Of a DNA stretch of 64,000 bases, positions 42,525-51,167 are shown in pieces. The stretch lies in NCBI GenBank assembly GCA_945865545.1, contig CAMBEQ010000008.1, forward strand, positions 1 to 64,000. The letters are read 5' to 3'. The notes below the pieces were generated by a model, which saw only the letters and a program-made list of their open reading frames with translations, was not told where the DNA came from and did not search any database. Position numbers and translations under genes: made by a program. This DNA comes from Sediminibacterium ginsengisoli (GTDB lineage Bacteria > Bacteroidota > Bacteroidia > Chitinophagales > Chitinophagaceae). Position 1 is the first letter of the stretch; each line of letters starts with the position of its first letter.

Positions 42525-43640
42525 TTAATAAAACAATAAGCAAACAGGCATCGACACCTTAATACTATTTCCTGTATTAATTAATTCCCCGGTGGTAATA
42601 TTGCGTTTAAATACAATTACATTATTGGATTCTTGATTGGCTACCAATAGCCAATTCCCTTCTGGTGTTATTGTAAAATTTCGTGGCGCATTTCCTTGGG
42701 TGGAATAATAGCTAATACGCTTTTCATCTAATTTCCCATTGGGTAAGACAGGTAGTTTTACAATATTATTTTCGGTTCCTCTATTGGTTGCATATAAAAA
42801 TAAACCATCTGGTGATAAATGAATATCGGCACTACCATGAATGGTAGTGGACGCAGCTGGGTGTATGGCTATGGTTTGTATAAAACTTGCTACTCCTTTT
42901 GTAAAGCGGTAAACACTGATGCTTCCTGTTAGTTCTTCAATGATGTAAATGAATTTGCCATTGGAAGAAAAAGTTAAATGTCGGGGTCCGGCACCTGGAT
43001 TAGATTGAATACTTTTTACTTTTTGTATATCAAGCGGGGGGCCATTTTTAAATTGATAAGGGTAAATAGACACTTGGTCCATTCCTAAATCGGGGGTTAA
43101 TAAATATTTTCCCTCTGGAGAAAAAAACAATCCATGCACATGTGCCTTCTCTTGCCTTCCTTGATTGATGCTGCTTCCTGTGTGTTGAATAAATTGTTGT
43201 GGATTAGATATTTGACCATCTGCAAATCGATGAAAACTAGTAATACTACCACCCATATAGTTGGCTACAAATAAATTACGTTGATCGGGGCTTAAAGCAA
43301 TATAACAAGGACTGGCTCCTTTACTGCTTTTGCTTTGTAATAAATTTAGTTGGTTGTTTTTTAAGCTATAGACGCTAACGCTCCCTTCGGCACTTTCATT
43401 GACTGCGTATACATTTTGCTTGTCTTTTGAAATAGTTAGGAAAGAAGGGTTTTTAGCGCTATCGGTATGGCTAATTTCTACTGCCTTGCCTGTTGCCGTA
43501 TCAAAATGAAATAAATAAATGCCCTTACTCCCTTTTTGAGTGTAAGTGCCTATTAATAAGTTGGCATCTTGAGCAACAGCAATAAATTGTATCATTAAAG
43601 CGATGGAAAGAAAGATTGATCTTATTTTGCTTGTGGCCAT
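42525..43640 (-). CDS. Lactonase family protein (6-phosphogluconolactonase/YbhE-like beta-propeller)
   Basis: 'LLIGTYTQKGSKGIYLFHFDTATG', 'GAGPRHLTFSSNGKFIYIIEELTGSISVY'; signal peptide. Confidence 0.93.
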   Translation of the reverse strand: MATSKIRSIFLSIALMIQFIAVAQDANLLIGTYTQKGSKGIYLFHFDTATGKAVEISHTDSAKNPSFLTISKDKQNVYAVNESAEGSVSVYSLKNNQLNLLQSKSSKGASPCYIALSPDQRNLFVANYMGGSITSFHRFADGQISNPQQFIQHTGSSINQGRQEKAHVHGLFFSPEGKYLLTPDLGMDQVSIYPYQFKNGPPLDIQKVKSIQSNPGAGPRHLTFSSNGKFIYIIEELTGSISVYRFTKGVASFIQTIAIHPAASTTIHGSADIHLSPDGLFLYATNRGTENNIVKLPVLPNGKLDEKRISYYSTQGNAPRNFTITPEGNWLLVANQESNNVIVFKRNITTGELINTGNSIKVSMPVCLLFY

Positions 43641-43651
43641 TATTTTAATTT

Positions 43652-44503
43652 TTATTGGTAAACTCTAACATAATCAACTTCCATTCGAATAGGAAATATG
43701 CTATCGTCTACTTTGGGGCCTCCAAATCCACCTCCCACTGCTAAATTTAAAAGAAGAAATTGGGGGGCTTCAAAAGGGTAGTATTCAATTGATTTATTTT
43801 CATTTTTGACAGTTAGATAAAGTACATTGTCTACATAAAATTTCATTGATTCTTTACTCCAATCAAGCGCATACACATGAAAGGTAGTGGTTACCTCATT
43901 TATAAAAGCTTTGGCTGTTTTTTGAGTGCCTTTTGGCCAGTTGTACAATTTAGAATGAGCCGACCAATGAATCTCATTTAAGCTTTTACCCACATGCTCC
44001 ATAATATCAATTTCGCCACAGGCGGGCCAACCCACCTTATCAATATTACTGCCTAGCATCCAAATGGCAGGCCAGGATCCCACACCTGCTGGTAACTTAG
44101 CTTTTATTTCAAAACGTCCATAGGTCCAATCAAATTTTCCTTGGGTAAGCATTCTTGCGGAGGTATAATTTTTTCCACCCACATTTTCTTTTCTTGCTTC
44201 AATTATTAAATTCCCATTTTCCACTCTGGCATTACTATCACTATTGGTATAGTATTCCAATTCATTATTTCCCCATCCATTGTTACCTGTGCCAATATTA
44301 TAAGCCCATTTGGTGGTGTCGGGGTGGCCGGGTGTATTAAATTCATCTGCCCAAACTAGTTTTTTCGTTGAATCTTTCACTAAAGGCTTAGGTTGACTGT
44401 TAGAGTAGGTAGGGCCTATGGAAGGAAACTTTAAAGCTTGTTTTTGAACATTAAAGGCCAAAGAAATGCTAGTAAGCATTAGGGTTAAGGGTAGAATACG
44501 CAT
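43652..44503 (-). CDS. Glycoside hydrolase family 16 protein
   Basis: 'LVWADEFNTPGHPDTTKWAYNIGTGNNGWGNNELEYYT', 'PAIWMLG', 'CGEIDIMEHVG' (ExDxxE). Confidence 0.96.
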   Translation of the reverse strand: MRILPLTLMLTSISLAFNVQKQALKFPSIGPTYSNSQPKPLVKDSTKKLVWADEFNTPGHPDTTKWAYNIGTGNNGWGNNELEYYTNSDSNARVENGNLIIEARKENVGGKNYTSARMLTQGKFDWTYGRFEIKAKLPAGVGSWPAIWMLGSNIDKVGWPACGEIDIMEHVGKSLNEIHWSAHSKLYNWPKGTQKTAKAFINEVTTTFHVYALDWSKESMKFYVDNVLYLTVKNENKSIEYYPFEAPQFLLLNLAVGGGFGGPKVDDSIFPIRMEVDYVRVYQ

Positions 44504-44571
44504 ATAAACAAGTGCTAGTTTTATAATTAGAAACTTTCTTAAGGCAATTTAATCAATTTTATTCTTTTTAG

Positions 44572-44602
44572 TTGGGTAATTTATAAAAGGGTTGTAAATT
44601 TG
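44572..44602 (+). promoter_or_regulatory. Bacteroidota-type promoter of the his operon (TTG-N20-TAAATTTG)
   Basis: TTG at 44572-44574, TAAATTTG at 44595-44602. Confidence 0.75.
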
Positions 44603-44606
44603 CAGC

Positions 44607-44657
44607 ATGATAATAAAAAACCATACACATCATTTTCATTTGCTCTACAAAGGGTAA
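44607..44657 (+). CDS. hisL: his operon leader peptide MIIKNHTHHFHLLYKG
   Basis: ATG ATA ATA AAA AAC CAT ACA CAT CAT TTT CAT TTG CTC TAC AAA GGG TAA; 4 His within 6 residues; followed by terminator and hisG. Confidence 0.9.
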   Translation: MIIKNHTHHFHLLYKG

Positions 44658-44720
44658 GCTATGGGTGTAGGTATTATACTATATTTAACCAAAGGGCTTA
44701 CTAACAAGTAAGCCCTTTTT
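44653..44720 (+). promoter_or_regulatory. his attenuator: antiterminator (44653-44660 with 44695-44702) versus terminator (44694-44702 with 44707-44715 + T5)
   Basis: Terminator stem GGGCTTACT-AACA-AGTAAGCCC-TTTTT; GGTAAGCT can pair with the 5' arm GGCTTACT (core GTAAGC/GCTTAC). Confidence 0.85.
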
Positions 44721-44776
44721 AGTACATAGATAGTATCAAAAAAAATAAAGTTGAAAAAAAGATAAATTAAAATAAG

Positions 44777-45631
44777 ATGCGTTTAAAATTAGCCATTCAG
44801 AAATCGGGCCGTTTACATGATGATTCTATTCAATTGTTGAAAGAATCGGGAATTGATATAGGCAATGGAGTCAATAAATTAAAAGCGGAAGCGACTAATT
44901 TTCCATTGGAGCTATTCTTTTTAAGGGACGACGATATTCCACAATATGTGGAAGATGGGGTAGCGGATATTGGATTTGTTGGAGAGAATGTAGTGTACGA
45001 AAAAGCTAAAAAAGTAGAAGTGGCTTATGATTTAGGTTTTGGAAAATGCAGATTGAGTTTTGCTGTTAGAAAAAATGAAAAATTTACAGGTCCTAACTAT
45101 TTAGTAGGCAAGAAAATTGCAACAAGCTATCCGGTTTTAGTGCAAGGATATTTGGATAAGCATCATATTAAGGCGGAGATACATGAAATTAGTGGCAGTG
45201 TTGAAATAGCACCTGGCATTGGACTAGCGGATGTGATTTGCGATTTAGTAAGCAGCGGTTCTACTTTATTTATGAATGGCTTACAAGAAGCAGAGACTAT
45301 TTTAAATTCTCAGGCTGTATTAATTAAAAAATCAGCCTTGGATCCAGCAGCTGCGGCTATTTTAGATAGACTACTATTTAGAATAGAATCGGTAAAAAAG
45401 GCTAAACGAAATAAGTATGTATTATTAAATGCCCCCAATGATAATTTAGAAAAAATTATTTCCTTATTGCCAGGTATGAAAAGTCCGACAGTAATTGCTT
45501 TAGCCACTCCAGGTTGGAGCAGTGTACATAGTGTCATTGCAGAAAGCGATTTTTGGGAAATTATAGAACAATTGAAATTAGCAGGTGCTGAAGGAATATT
45601 AGTGGTGCCTATAGAAAAAATGATATTGTAA
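44777..45631 (+). CDS. hisG: ATP phosphoribosyltransferase (HisG long form)
   Basis: 'MRLKLAIQKSGRLHDDSIQLLKESGI', 'GVADIGFVGENVVYE'; C-terminal regulatory domain. Confidence 0.97.
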   Translation: MRLKLAIQKSGRLHDDSIQLLKESGIDIGNGVNKLKAEATNFPLELFFLRDDDIPQYVEDGVADIGFVGENVVYEKAKKVEVAYDLGFGKCRLSFAVRKNEKFTGPNYLVGKKIATSYPVLVQGYLDKHHIKAEIHEISGSVEIAPGIGLADVICDLVSSGSTLFMNGLQEAETILNSQAVLIKKSALDPAAAAILDRLLFRIESVKKAKRNKYVLLNAPNDNLEKIISLLPGMKSPTVIALATPGWSSVHSVIAESDFWEIIEQLKLAGAEGILVVPIEKMIL

Positions 45632-46926
45632 TGATTAAAGTATACCAAGAGCCCAAGCAGAAAGATTGGCCTAGTTTATTAGCTCGTCCGCAATTCGATG
45701 CCTCTCCTTTAAAAATTAAAGTAAGAGAGATTATGGAGGCGGTGAAAGAGAAAGGAGATATTGCTTTAGCTGAATACACACTTGCATTTGATAAAGTTGC
45801 CATCGCTAATTTTAAACTTAGTCCCGACGTTATTGAAGCTGCGGAAAAAGAATTGACACCAGGTTTAAAAACAGCCATACAATTGGCTAAAGTAAATATT
45901 GAAGTATTTCATCAGCCTCAAATTCAAAAAGAAGAAAGAATTGAAACCATGCCTGGTGTTTGGTGTTGGAGAAAATCGGTAGGCATAGAAAAAGTGGGAA
46001 TTTATATTCCTGGTGGCACTGCGCCATTATTTTCAACTGTGCTCATGTTAGGAATTCCTGCAAAAATGGCTGGCTGCAAAGAAATTATTTTATGTTCACC
46101 TCCTAACGAAAAGGGAGTCATAGATCCTGCCATTATTTATGCAGCAGCATTAGTAGGGGTTAGTTCCATTTATAGCATTGGAGGTGTACAAGCTATTGCT
46201 GCTTTAGCCTATGGAACAGAGACCGTCCCTAAAGTAAATAAAATTTTTGGCCCGGGAAATCAATATGTAACTGCTGCAAAGCAATTGATACAAGAAGAAG
46301 GCATAGCTATTGATATGCCTGCAGGTCCGAGTGAAGTTTGCGTTTGGGCAGATGAAACTTGTATTGCTTCCTTTGTGGCTTCCGATTTATTAGCTCAAGC
46401 AGAACACGGTGCGGATAGTCAGGTAATATTAATTGCGAATAAAATAGAAGTAATTGAATTAATTCAAAAAGAGATAGAGCAACAAATAATTTTGTTGCCC
46501 AGAAAAGAAATGGCTTCAAAGGCCTTGATGAATTCTAAAGCAATTGTTATTGAAAATACCGATGATGCCATTGCTATGGTAAATGAATATGCACCAGAGC
46601 ATTTGATTCTATCTATAGATAATGCGGCACAAATAGCAGAAAAAATTATCAATGCAGGTTCTATATTTATTGGTAATTTTTCTCCAGAATCGGTAGGAGA
46701 TTATGCAAGTGGAACCAATCATACCCTTCCCACCAATGGCTTTGCTAAAGCGTATAGTGGTGTAAGTATGGATAGTTTTGTTAAGAAAATCACTTTTCAG
46801 CAATTAACGGAAAGGGGATTAACCAATATAGCGCCCACCGTTATTGAAATGGCCACTGCAGAGGGATTGCAAGCACACAGCAAGGCAGTGGAACTAAGAG
46901 TGGAATGGATTAAATCTAAAATGTAA
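45631..46926 (+). CDS. hisD: Histidinol dehydrogenase
   Basis: 'KVGIYIPGGTAPLFSTVLMLGIPAKMAGC', 'MPAGPSEVCVWAD', 'LLAQAEHGADSQVIL', 'YASGTNHTLPT'. Confidence 0.98.
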   Translation: MIKVYQEPKQKDWPSLLARPQFDASPLKIKVREIMEAVKEKGDIALAEYTLAFDKVAIANFKLSPDVIEAAEKELTPGLKTAIQLAKVNIEVFHQPQIQKEERIETMPGVWCWRKSVGIEKVGIYIPGGTAPLFSTVLMLGIPAKMAGCKEIILCSPPNEKGVIDPAIIYAAALVGVSSIYSIGGVQAIAALAYGTETVPKVNKIFGPGNQYVTAAKQLIQEEGIAIDMPAGPSEVCVWADETCIASFVASDLLAQAEHGADSQVILIANKIEVIELIQKEIEQQIILLPRKEMASKALMNSKAIVIENTDDAIAMVNEYAPEHLILSIDNAAQIAEKIINAGSIFIGNFSPESVGDYASGTNHTLPTNGFAKAYSGVSMDSFVKKITFQQLTERGLTNIAPTVIEMATAEGLQAHSKAVELRVEWIKSKM

Positions 46927-46930
46927 GACT

Positions 46931-48001
46931 ATGAAATTTGATATTAAAAAAATAGTTAGACCTAATATTGAAATATTAAAAGCCTATTCCTCTGCAAAGG
47001 ATGAATACACTGGAGAAGCCAATGTATTATTAGATGCGAATGAAAATAGTTTAGGATCTCCATTAACCAAATGGTACAATAGGTACCCAGATCCTTATCA
47101 GAAAAAAGTAAAAGAAAGGCTGGCTTTTATTAAACAAATAAAATCGGAACAAATTTTTTTAGGGAATGGCAGTGACGAATGTATTGATAATTTATTTCGC
47201 ACATTTTGCGAACCAGGCAAAGACAATGTAATCATTTGCCCACCTACTTATCCTATGTATGAAGTAGGCGCTAATATCAATAATATTGAAATAAAAAATG
47301 CACCGCTTTTGCCTAATTTCCAATTAAATGTGGCGCATATAGAGCAATTGGTGAACGAACAAACAAAAATAATTTGGATCTGTTCTCCCAATAATCCGAC
47401 AGGTAATTCATTAGATAGAATTGATATAGAAACGATATTAAATCATTTTAACGGGTTGGTGGTAGTAGATGAAGCGTATATCAATTTCTCTAAGCAAAAA
47501 TCATTTGCGCAATCTTTAATTGACTATCCTAATTTAGTAGTCTTACAAACATTAAGCAAAGCTTGGGGTTTGGCAGGGCTTAGATTAGGAATGGCATTTG
47601 CTAGTGAGGAAATAATAGGATATATGAATAAAGTAAAAGCGCCTTATAATATTAGTATGGTTACTCAGGAGTTGGCCTTGACAGCGCTAGAGGAAGTGGG
47701 TCAAGTGAATGACATGATTGCCCATTTGGTAGATATGCGTATTGCACTAGCAGCAGTGATTGAAGGTATGCCCTTTGTGGAAAAGGTATACCCATCAGAC
47801 ACCAATTTTTTATTAGTTAAAATACCCAAAGTGCCCGAATTGTACCGCTATTTATTAACTCAAGGGATCGTAGTGAGAGATCGCTCTAGCTTAGAGAATT
47901 GCAGTGATAGCGTAAGAATTACGATTGGGACAGAACAGGAGAACACTCTTTTGATAGATGCCATGGCCAAATGGATCGAGTTTACATTTACAAATGACTG
48001 A
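46931..48001 (+). CDS. hisC: Histidinol-phosphate aminotransferase
   Basis: 'LLDANENSLGSPL', 'ICSPNNPTGN', 'VVDEAYINFS', 'LQTLSKAWGLAGLRLG'. Confidence 0.97.
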   Translation: MKFDIKKIVRPNIEILKAYSSAKDEYTGEANVLLDANENSLGSPLTKWYNRYPDPYQKKVKERLAFIKQIKSEQIFLGNGSDECIDNLFRTFCEPGKDNVIICPPTYPMYEVGANINNIEIKNAPLLPNFQLNVAHIEQLVNEQTKIIWICSPNNPTGNSLDRIDIETILNHFNGLVVVDEAYINFSKQKSFAQSLIDYPNLVVLQTLSKAWGLAGLRLGMAFASEEIIGYMNKVKAPYNISMVTQELALTALEEVGQVNDMIAHLVDMRIALAAVIEGMPFVEKVYPSDTNFLLVKIPKVPELYRYLLTQGIVVRDRSSLENCSDSVRITIGTEQENTLLIDAMAKWIEFTFTND

Positions 48002-48062
48002 TTTTAAAGAAAATTAATTAAATTACACACTCATCAATTTTTAAATTAAACAATTCAAGTAT

Positions 48063-49319
48063 ATGAAAAAAGGTGGATCAATTTTAAGTTTATTTATATT
48101 GTCCCTATCCATCATGGGAAAGGCGCAAGAAAATGCAGGATTAAAATTACCCGTTGGATTTAAAGCAAGCTTATTTGCCAATAATATTGGAAGCGCAAGG
48201 CATATTGCTATTACTAAATCAGGAGTAATTTTTGCAAAATTAAATAACCCTAATAAAGAAGGTAATTCGATTGTAAGATTAGAAGATACCAACAATGATG
48301 GGGTAGCAGAAAAAATAAATGGGTTGGCGAAATATGGTGGTACTGGAATTTACGTAAAAGGTAATAGCTTATATGCTAGTTCTAATGAAGCTATTTTTAA
48401 ATATGATTTAAATAGTAAAGACGAAGTCGTGAATCCACTTACCCCATTAACTGTTGTTAGCGGATTAATTGACAGAAGAGAGCACAATTCAAAATCAATC
48501 ACATTGGATATGGCCAATAATATTTATGTAAATATTGGTGCTTACTCCAATGCATGTCAAGAAAAAAATAGAATGCCAGGCTCACAAGGCATGAAGCCTT
48601 GTCCTATTTTAGATTCTGCCGGAGGAATTTGGAAATTTGATGGAAGTAAGCAAAATCAAACTTATAAAGATGGTAAGCGCTATGCCACTGGTTTAAGAAA
48701 TGTAATTGGCTTGGATTGGAATACGCAAACCAATCAATTATTTGTTGCGCAACATGGAAGAGATCAATTAAATAGTTTCTATCCTAATTTATATACAGAT
48801 GCGCAAAATGCTGAATTGCCAGCTGAAACATTTTACGCAATCAATGAAGGGGATAATGCAGGTTGGCCTTATGTATATTACGACCCCATTCAACATAAAA
48901 AAATAGTGGCTCCAGAATATGGTGGCGATAGCAAAATGGAAGGTTCTGCTGAATTTAAAGATCCAGCGGTTGCTTTCCCAGCTCATATGGCGCCGATGGC
49001 TGTACTGTTTTATACAGGTGATCAATTCCCTGCAAAATATAAAAACGGTGCATTTATTAGCTTTCATGGATCATGGAATAGAGCCCCACTTCCTCAAGAA
49101 GGTTTTTTTGTAGCCTTTGTTCCTTTTAAAGACGGAAAGGCCACTGGAGAGTGGGAGATTTTTGCGAATGGCTTTGCAGGAATGGAAGAGGGAGTTAAAG
49201 TCACCAATACAGGTAAGGCGAAGGCTAGACCTTGTGGTTTAGCTTTAGGGCCCGATGGTTCTATTTATGTAAGTGATGATACCAAAGGAGCCATCTTTAA
49301 AATTAGTTATAATAAATAA
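48063..49319 (+). CDS. PQQ-dependent sugar dehydrogenase / sorbosone dehydrogenase-like secreted beta-propeller
   Basis: Signal peptide; 'LPVGFKASLFANNIGSARHIAITKSGVIFAKL', 'YATGLRNVIGLDWNTQTNQLFVAQHGRDQL', 'FISFHGSWNRAPLPQEGF'. Confidence 0.88.
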   Translation: MKKGGSILSLFILSLSIMGKAQENAGLKLPVGFKASLFANNIGSARHIAITKSGVIFAKLNNPNKEGNSIVRLEDTNNDGVAEKINGLAKYGGTGIYVKGNSLYASSNEAIFKYDLNSKDEVVNPLTPLTVVSGLIDRREHNSKSITLDMANNIYVNIGAYSNACQEKNRMPGSQGMKPCPILDSAGGIWKFDGSKQNQTYKDGKRYATGLRNVIGLDWNTQTNQLFVAQHGRDQLNSFYPNLYTDAQNAELPAETFYAINEGDNAGWPYVYYDPIQHKKIVAPEYGGDSKMEGSAEFKDPAVAFPAHMAPMAVLFYTGDQFPAKYKNGAFISFHGSWNRAPLPQEGFFVAFVPFKDGKATGEWEIFANGFAGMEEGVKVTNTGKAKARPCGLALGPDGSIYVSDDTKGAIFKISYNK

Positions 49320-49360
49320 TAAAGGGGTTAAAAGTAAAATAATAAAAGAGTTATTAAGTA

Positions 49361-49789
49361 ATGGGAAATAAAGTAGAAAAAAGTATTAAAGCATTGTGCT
49401 TTTGTATCATCATGATTTTAAGTACGAATTGTGTGCAAGCCCAAAATTTAATCAACGGCAAAAAAATATTTGAAACCAGGTGTTTGGTTTGTCATCAATC
49501 AGATGGAGGGGGCGTTCCTAATATGAATCCGCCACTAGATGGTTCCACCAACGTCAATGGGAAAGATATTGCTAGGTTAGTAAAGATTATACAAAATGGG
49601 TATGATGAACGTGTGGCACTTGATGGAATGTATTATAATAATGCAATGACTGGAAATCCAGATTTAAAAGAAGATGCCATAGCAGATGTATTAAGTTATA
49701 TTAGAAATACTTGGTCTAATAAAGCTGGATTGGTTACCATTACCGAAGTGAAAAAGGCAATTATCAAAAACAAGCTTAACAAAAAGTAA
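49361..49789 (+). CDS. Secreted c-type cytochrome
   Basis: Signal peptide, haem motif 'CLVCHQSDGGGVPNMNPPLDG', distal 'NNAMTGNPDLKEDAIADVLSYIRN'. Confidence 0.92.
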   Translation: MGNKVEKSIKALCFCIIMILSTNCVQAQNLINGKKIFETRCLVCHQSDGGGVPNMNPPLDGSTNVNGKDIARLVKIIQNGYDERVALDGMYYNNAMTGNPDLKEDAIADVLSYIRNTWSNKAGLVTITEVKKAIIKNKLNKK

Positions 49790-49818
49790 TTAAGTTACAA
49801 AAAGGATAATTTATACCA

Positions 49819-50949
49819 ATGCGACCTATTTTATTTATAGACAGGGATGGAGTTATTTTAGAAGAGCCGAAAACTGATTTTCAAATTGATGCCATTGAAA
49901 AAACAAGTTTTGTTGCAGGTGCTATTACTAATTTACAAAAAATTGCAGCAGAGTTTGGCTATTATAAAGTGATGGTTACCAACCAGGATGGTTTAGGTAC
50001 AGCGGCTTATCCTTCAGAACAGTTTGAGCCTTATCAGCAATTAATGCTTAGAACTTTGAAGGGAGAAGGTTTTGTATTTGATGAAATTCATATTGATTCT
50101 ACTTTTGAAAAGGATCATGCACCCACTCGTAAACCAGGTATTGAGCTGATACAGCATTTAGTAAATAATAAAGAGTTTGATATAACTAACTCTTTTGTAA
50201 TTGGAGATAGATGGAGTGATATTCAATTGGCAAAAAATTTAGGCTGCAAGGCCATTTATCTTACTACTGAAAATCATCACCTTTCTGCTGATCAAGAAAA
50301 AGAATTAAGAAGTACGATTGCTTTTGAAACCAATAGTTGGGCTGCTATTTATTCTTTTCTAAAATTAGGATTGCGGACAGTAAAGCATGAGCGCAATACC
50401 AAGGAAACAAAAATTAGCATTGATTTAAATATGGACGGAAAGGGTCAAGCCGATATTCATACAGGACTTGGATTTTTTGACCATATGTTAGAGCAAATTG
50501 CAAGACATGGATCTATCGATTTATCTATCCATTGCCATGGCGATTTGCATATTGATGAACACCATACTATAGAGGATGTGGGCTTGGCTTTAGGGGAGGC
50601 TTTTGCTAAAGGACTAAGCGATAAAAAAGGGATGGAACGTTACGGATATGCTTTACCAATGGATGAAGCGGAAGCAAAAGTGTTAATTGATTTTGGAGGA
50701 CGTAATTGGATTGTTTGGGATGCCAGTTTTACTAGAGAAAAAGTGGGGGAGATGCCAACAGAAATGTTTTTCCATTTTTTCAAGTCCTTTAGTGATGCCG
50801 CAAAATGTAATTTGAATATTAGTTGCCAAGGGGAAAATGAACACCATAAAATTGAGGCTATTTTTAAAGCTTTTGCCAAAGCCATTAAAATGGCCGTTAG
50901 ACGTAATCCAGATAGTGACCAATTGCCAAGTACCAAAGGGGTTTTGTAA
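49819..50949 (+). CDS. hisB: Bifunctional histidinol-phosphatase / imidazoleglycerol-phosphate dehydratase
   Basis: N-terminal HAD 'ILFIDRDGVILEEP'; C-terminal IGPD 'DIHTGLGFFDHMLEQIARHG', 'DEHHTIEDVGLALGEA'. Confidence 0.98.
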   Translation: MRPILFIDRDGVILEEPKTDFQIDAIEKTSFVAGAITNLQKIAAEFGYYKVMVTNQDGLGTAAYPSEQFEPYQQLMLRTLKGEGFVFDEIHIDSTFEKDHAPTRKPGIELIQHLVNNKEFDITNSFVIGDRWSDIQLAKNLGCKAIYLTTENHHLSADQEKELRSTIAFETNSWAAIYSFLKLGLRTVKHERNTKETKISIDLNMDGKGQADIHTGLGFFDHMLEQIARHGSIDLSIHCHGDLHIDEHHTIEDVGLALGEAFAKGLSDKKGMERYGYALPMDEAEAKVLIDFGGRNWIVWDASFTREKVGEMPTEMFFHFFKSFSDAAKCNLNISCQGENEHHKIEAIFKAFAKAIKMAVRRNPDSDQLPSTKGVL

Positions 50950-50984
50950 GGCCTAACAGCTGATAGTATCCTAGGAGAGGTTTA

Positions 50985-51016
50985 TTTGGTAGAAGAAGTC
51001 CATTCCCGTAAATTTG
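50985..51016 (+). promoter_or_regulatory. Internal trp promoter (TTTG-N20-TAAATTTG)
   Basis: TTTG at 50985-50988, TAAATTTG at 51009-51016; same spacing as the his promoter. Confidence 0.78.
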
Positions 51017-51023
51017 CAATACA

Positions 51024-51080
51024 ATGAAACAAACAAACAATATATGGTGGTGGCATACAAAATCCTTTAGGGTATTGTAG
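51024..51080 (+). CDS. trpL: trp leader peptide MKQTNNIWWWHTKSFRVL
   Basis: ATG AAA CAA ACA AAC AAT ATA TGG TGG TGG CAT ACA AAA TCC TTT AGG GTA TTG TAG; three consecutive Trp codons followed by a His codon; upstream of terminator and trpE. Confidence 0.92.
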   Translation: MKQTNNIWWWHTKSFRVL

Positions 51081-51142
51081 TGACATAACTATATTGTCAA
51101 ATTATACATCAACCCTAACAGCAATGTTGGGGTTTGTTTTTT
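51067..51142 (+). promoter_or_regulatory. trp attenuator: antiterminator (TTAGGGT 51067-51073 with ACCCTAA 51112-51118) versus terminator (51111-51120 with 51125-51134 + T-tract)
   Basis: AACCCTAACA-GCAA-TGTTGGGGTT-TGTTTTTTTT; exact 7-bp alternative pairing overlapping the end of the leader ORF. Confidence 0.9.
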
Positions 51143-51167
51143 TTACGAAAGACCGAAGAATAGAAAG

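Noticed and set aside
46307-46803. Minus-strand ORFs antisense to hisD (46307-46519, 46464-46652, 46609-46803)
   Set aside because: They fall fully inside a well-supported hisD frame and have no recognisable protein features; the same applies to most other short antisense ORFs in the track.
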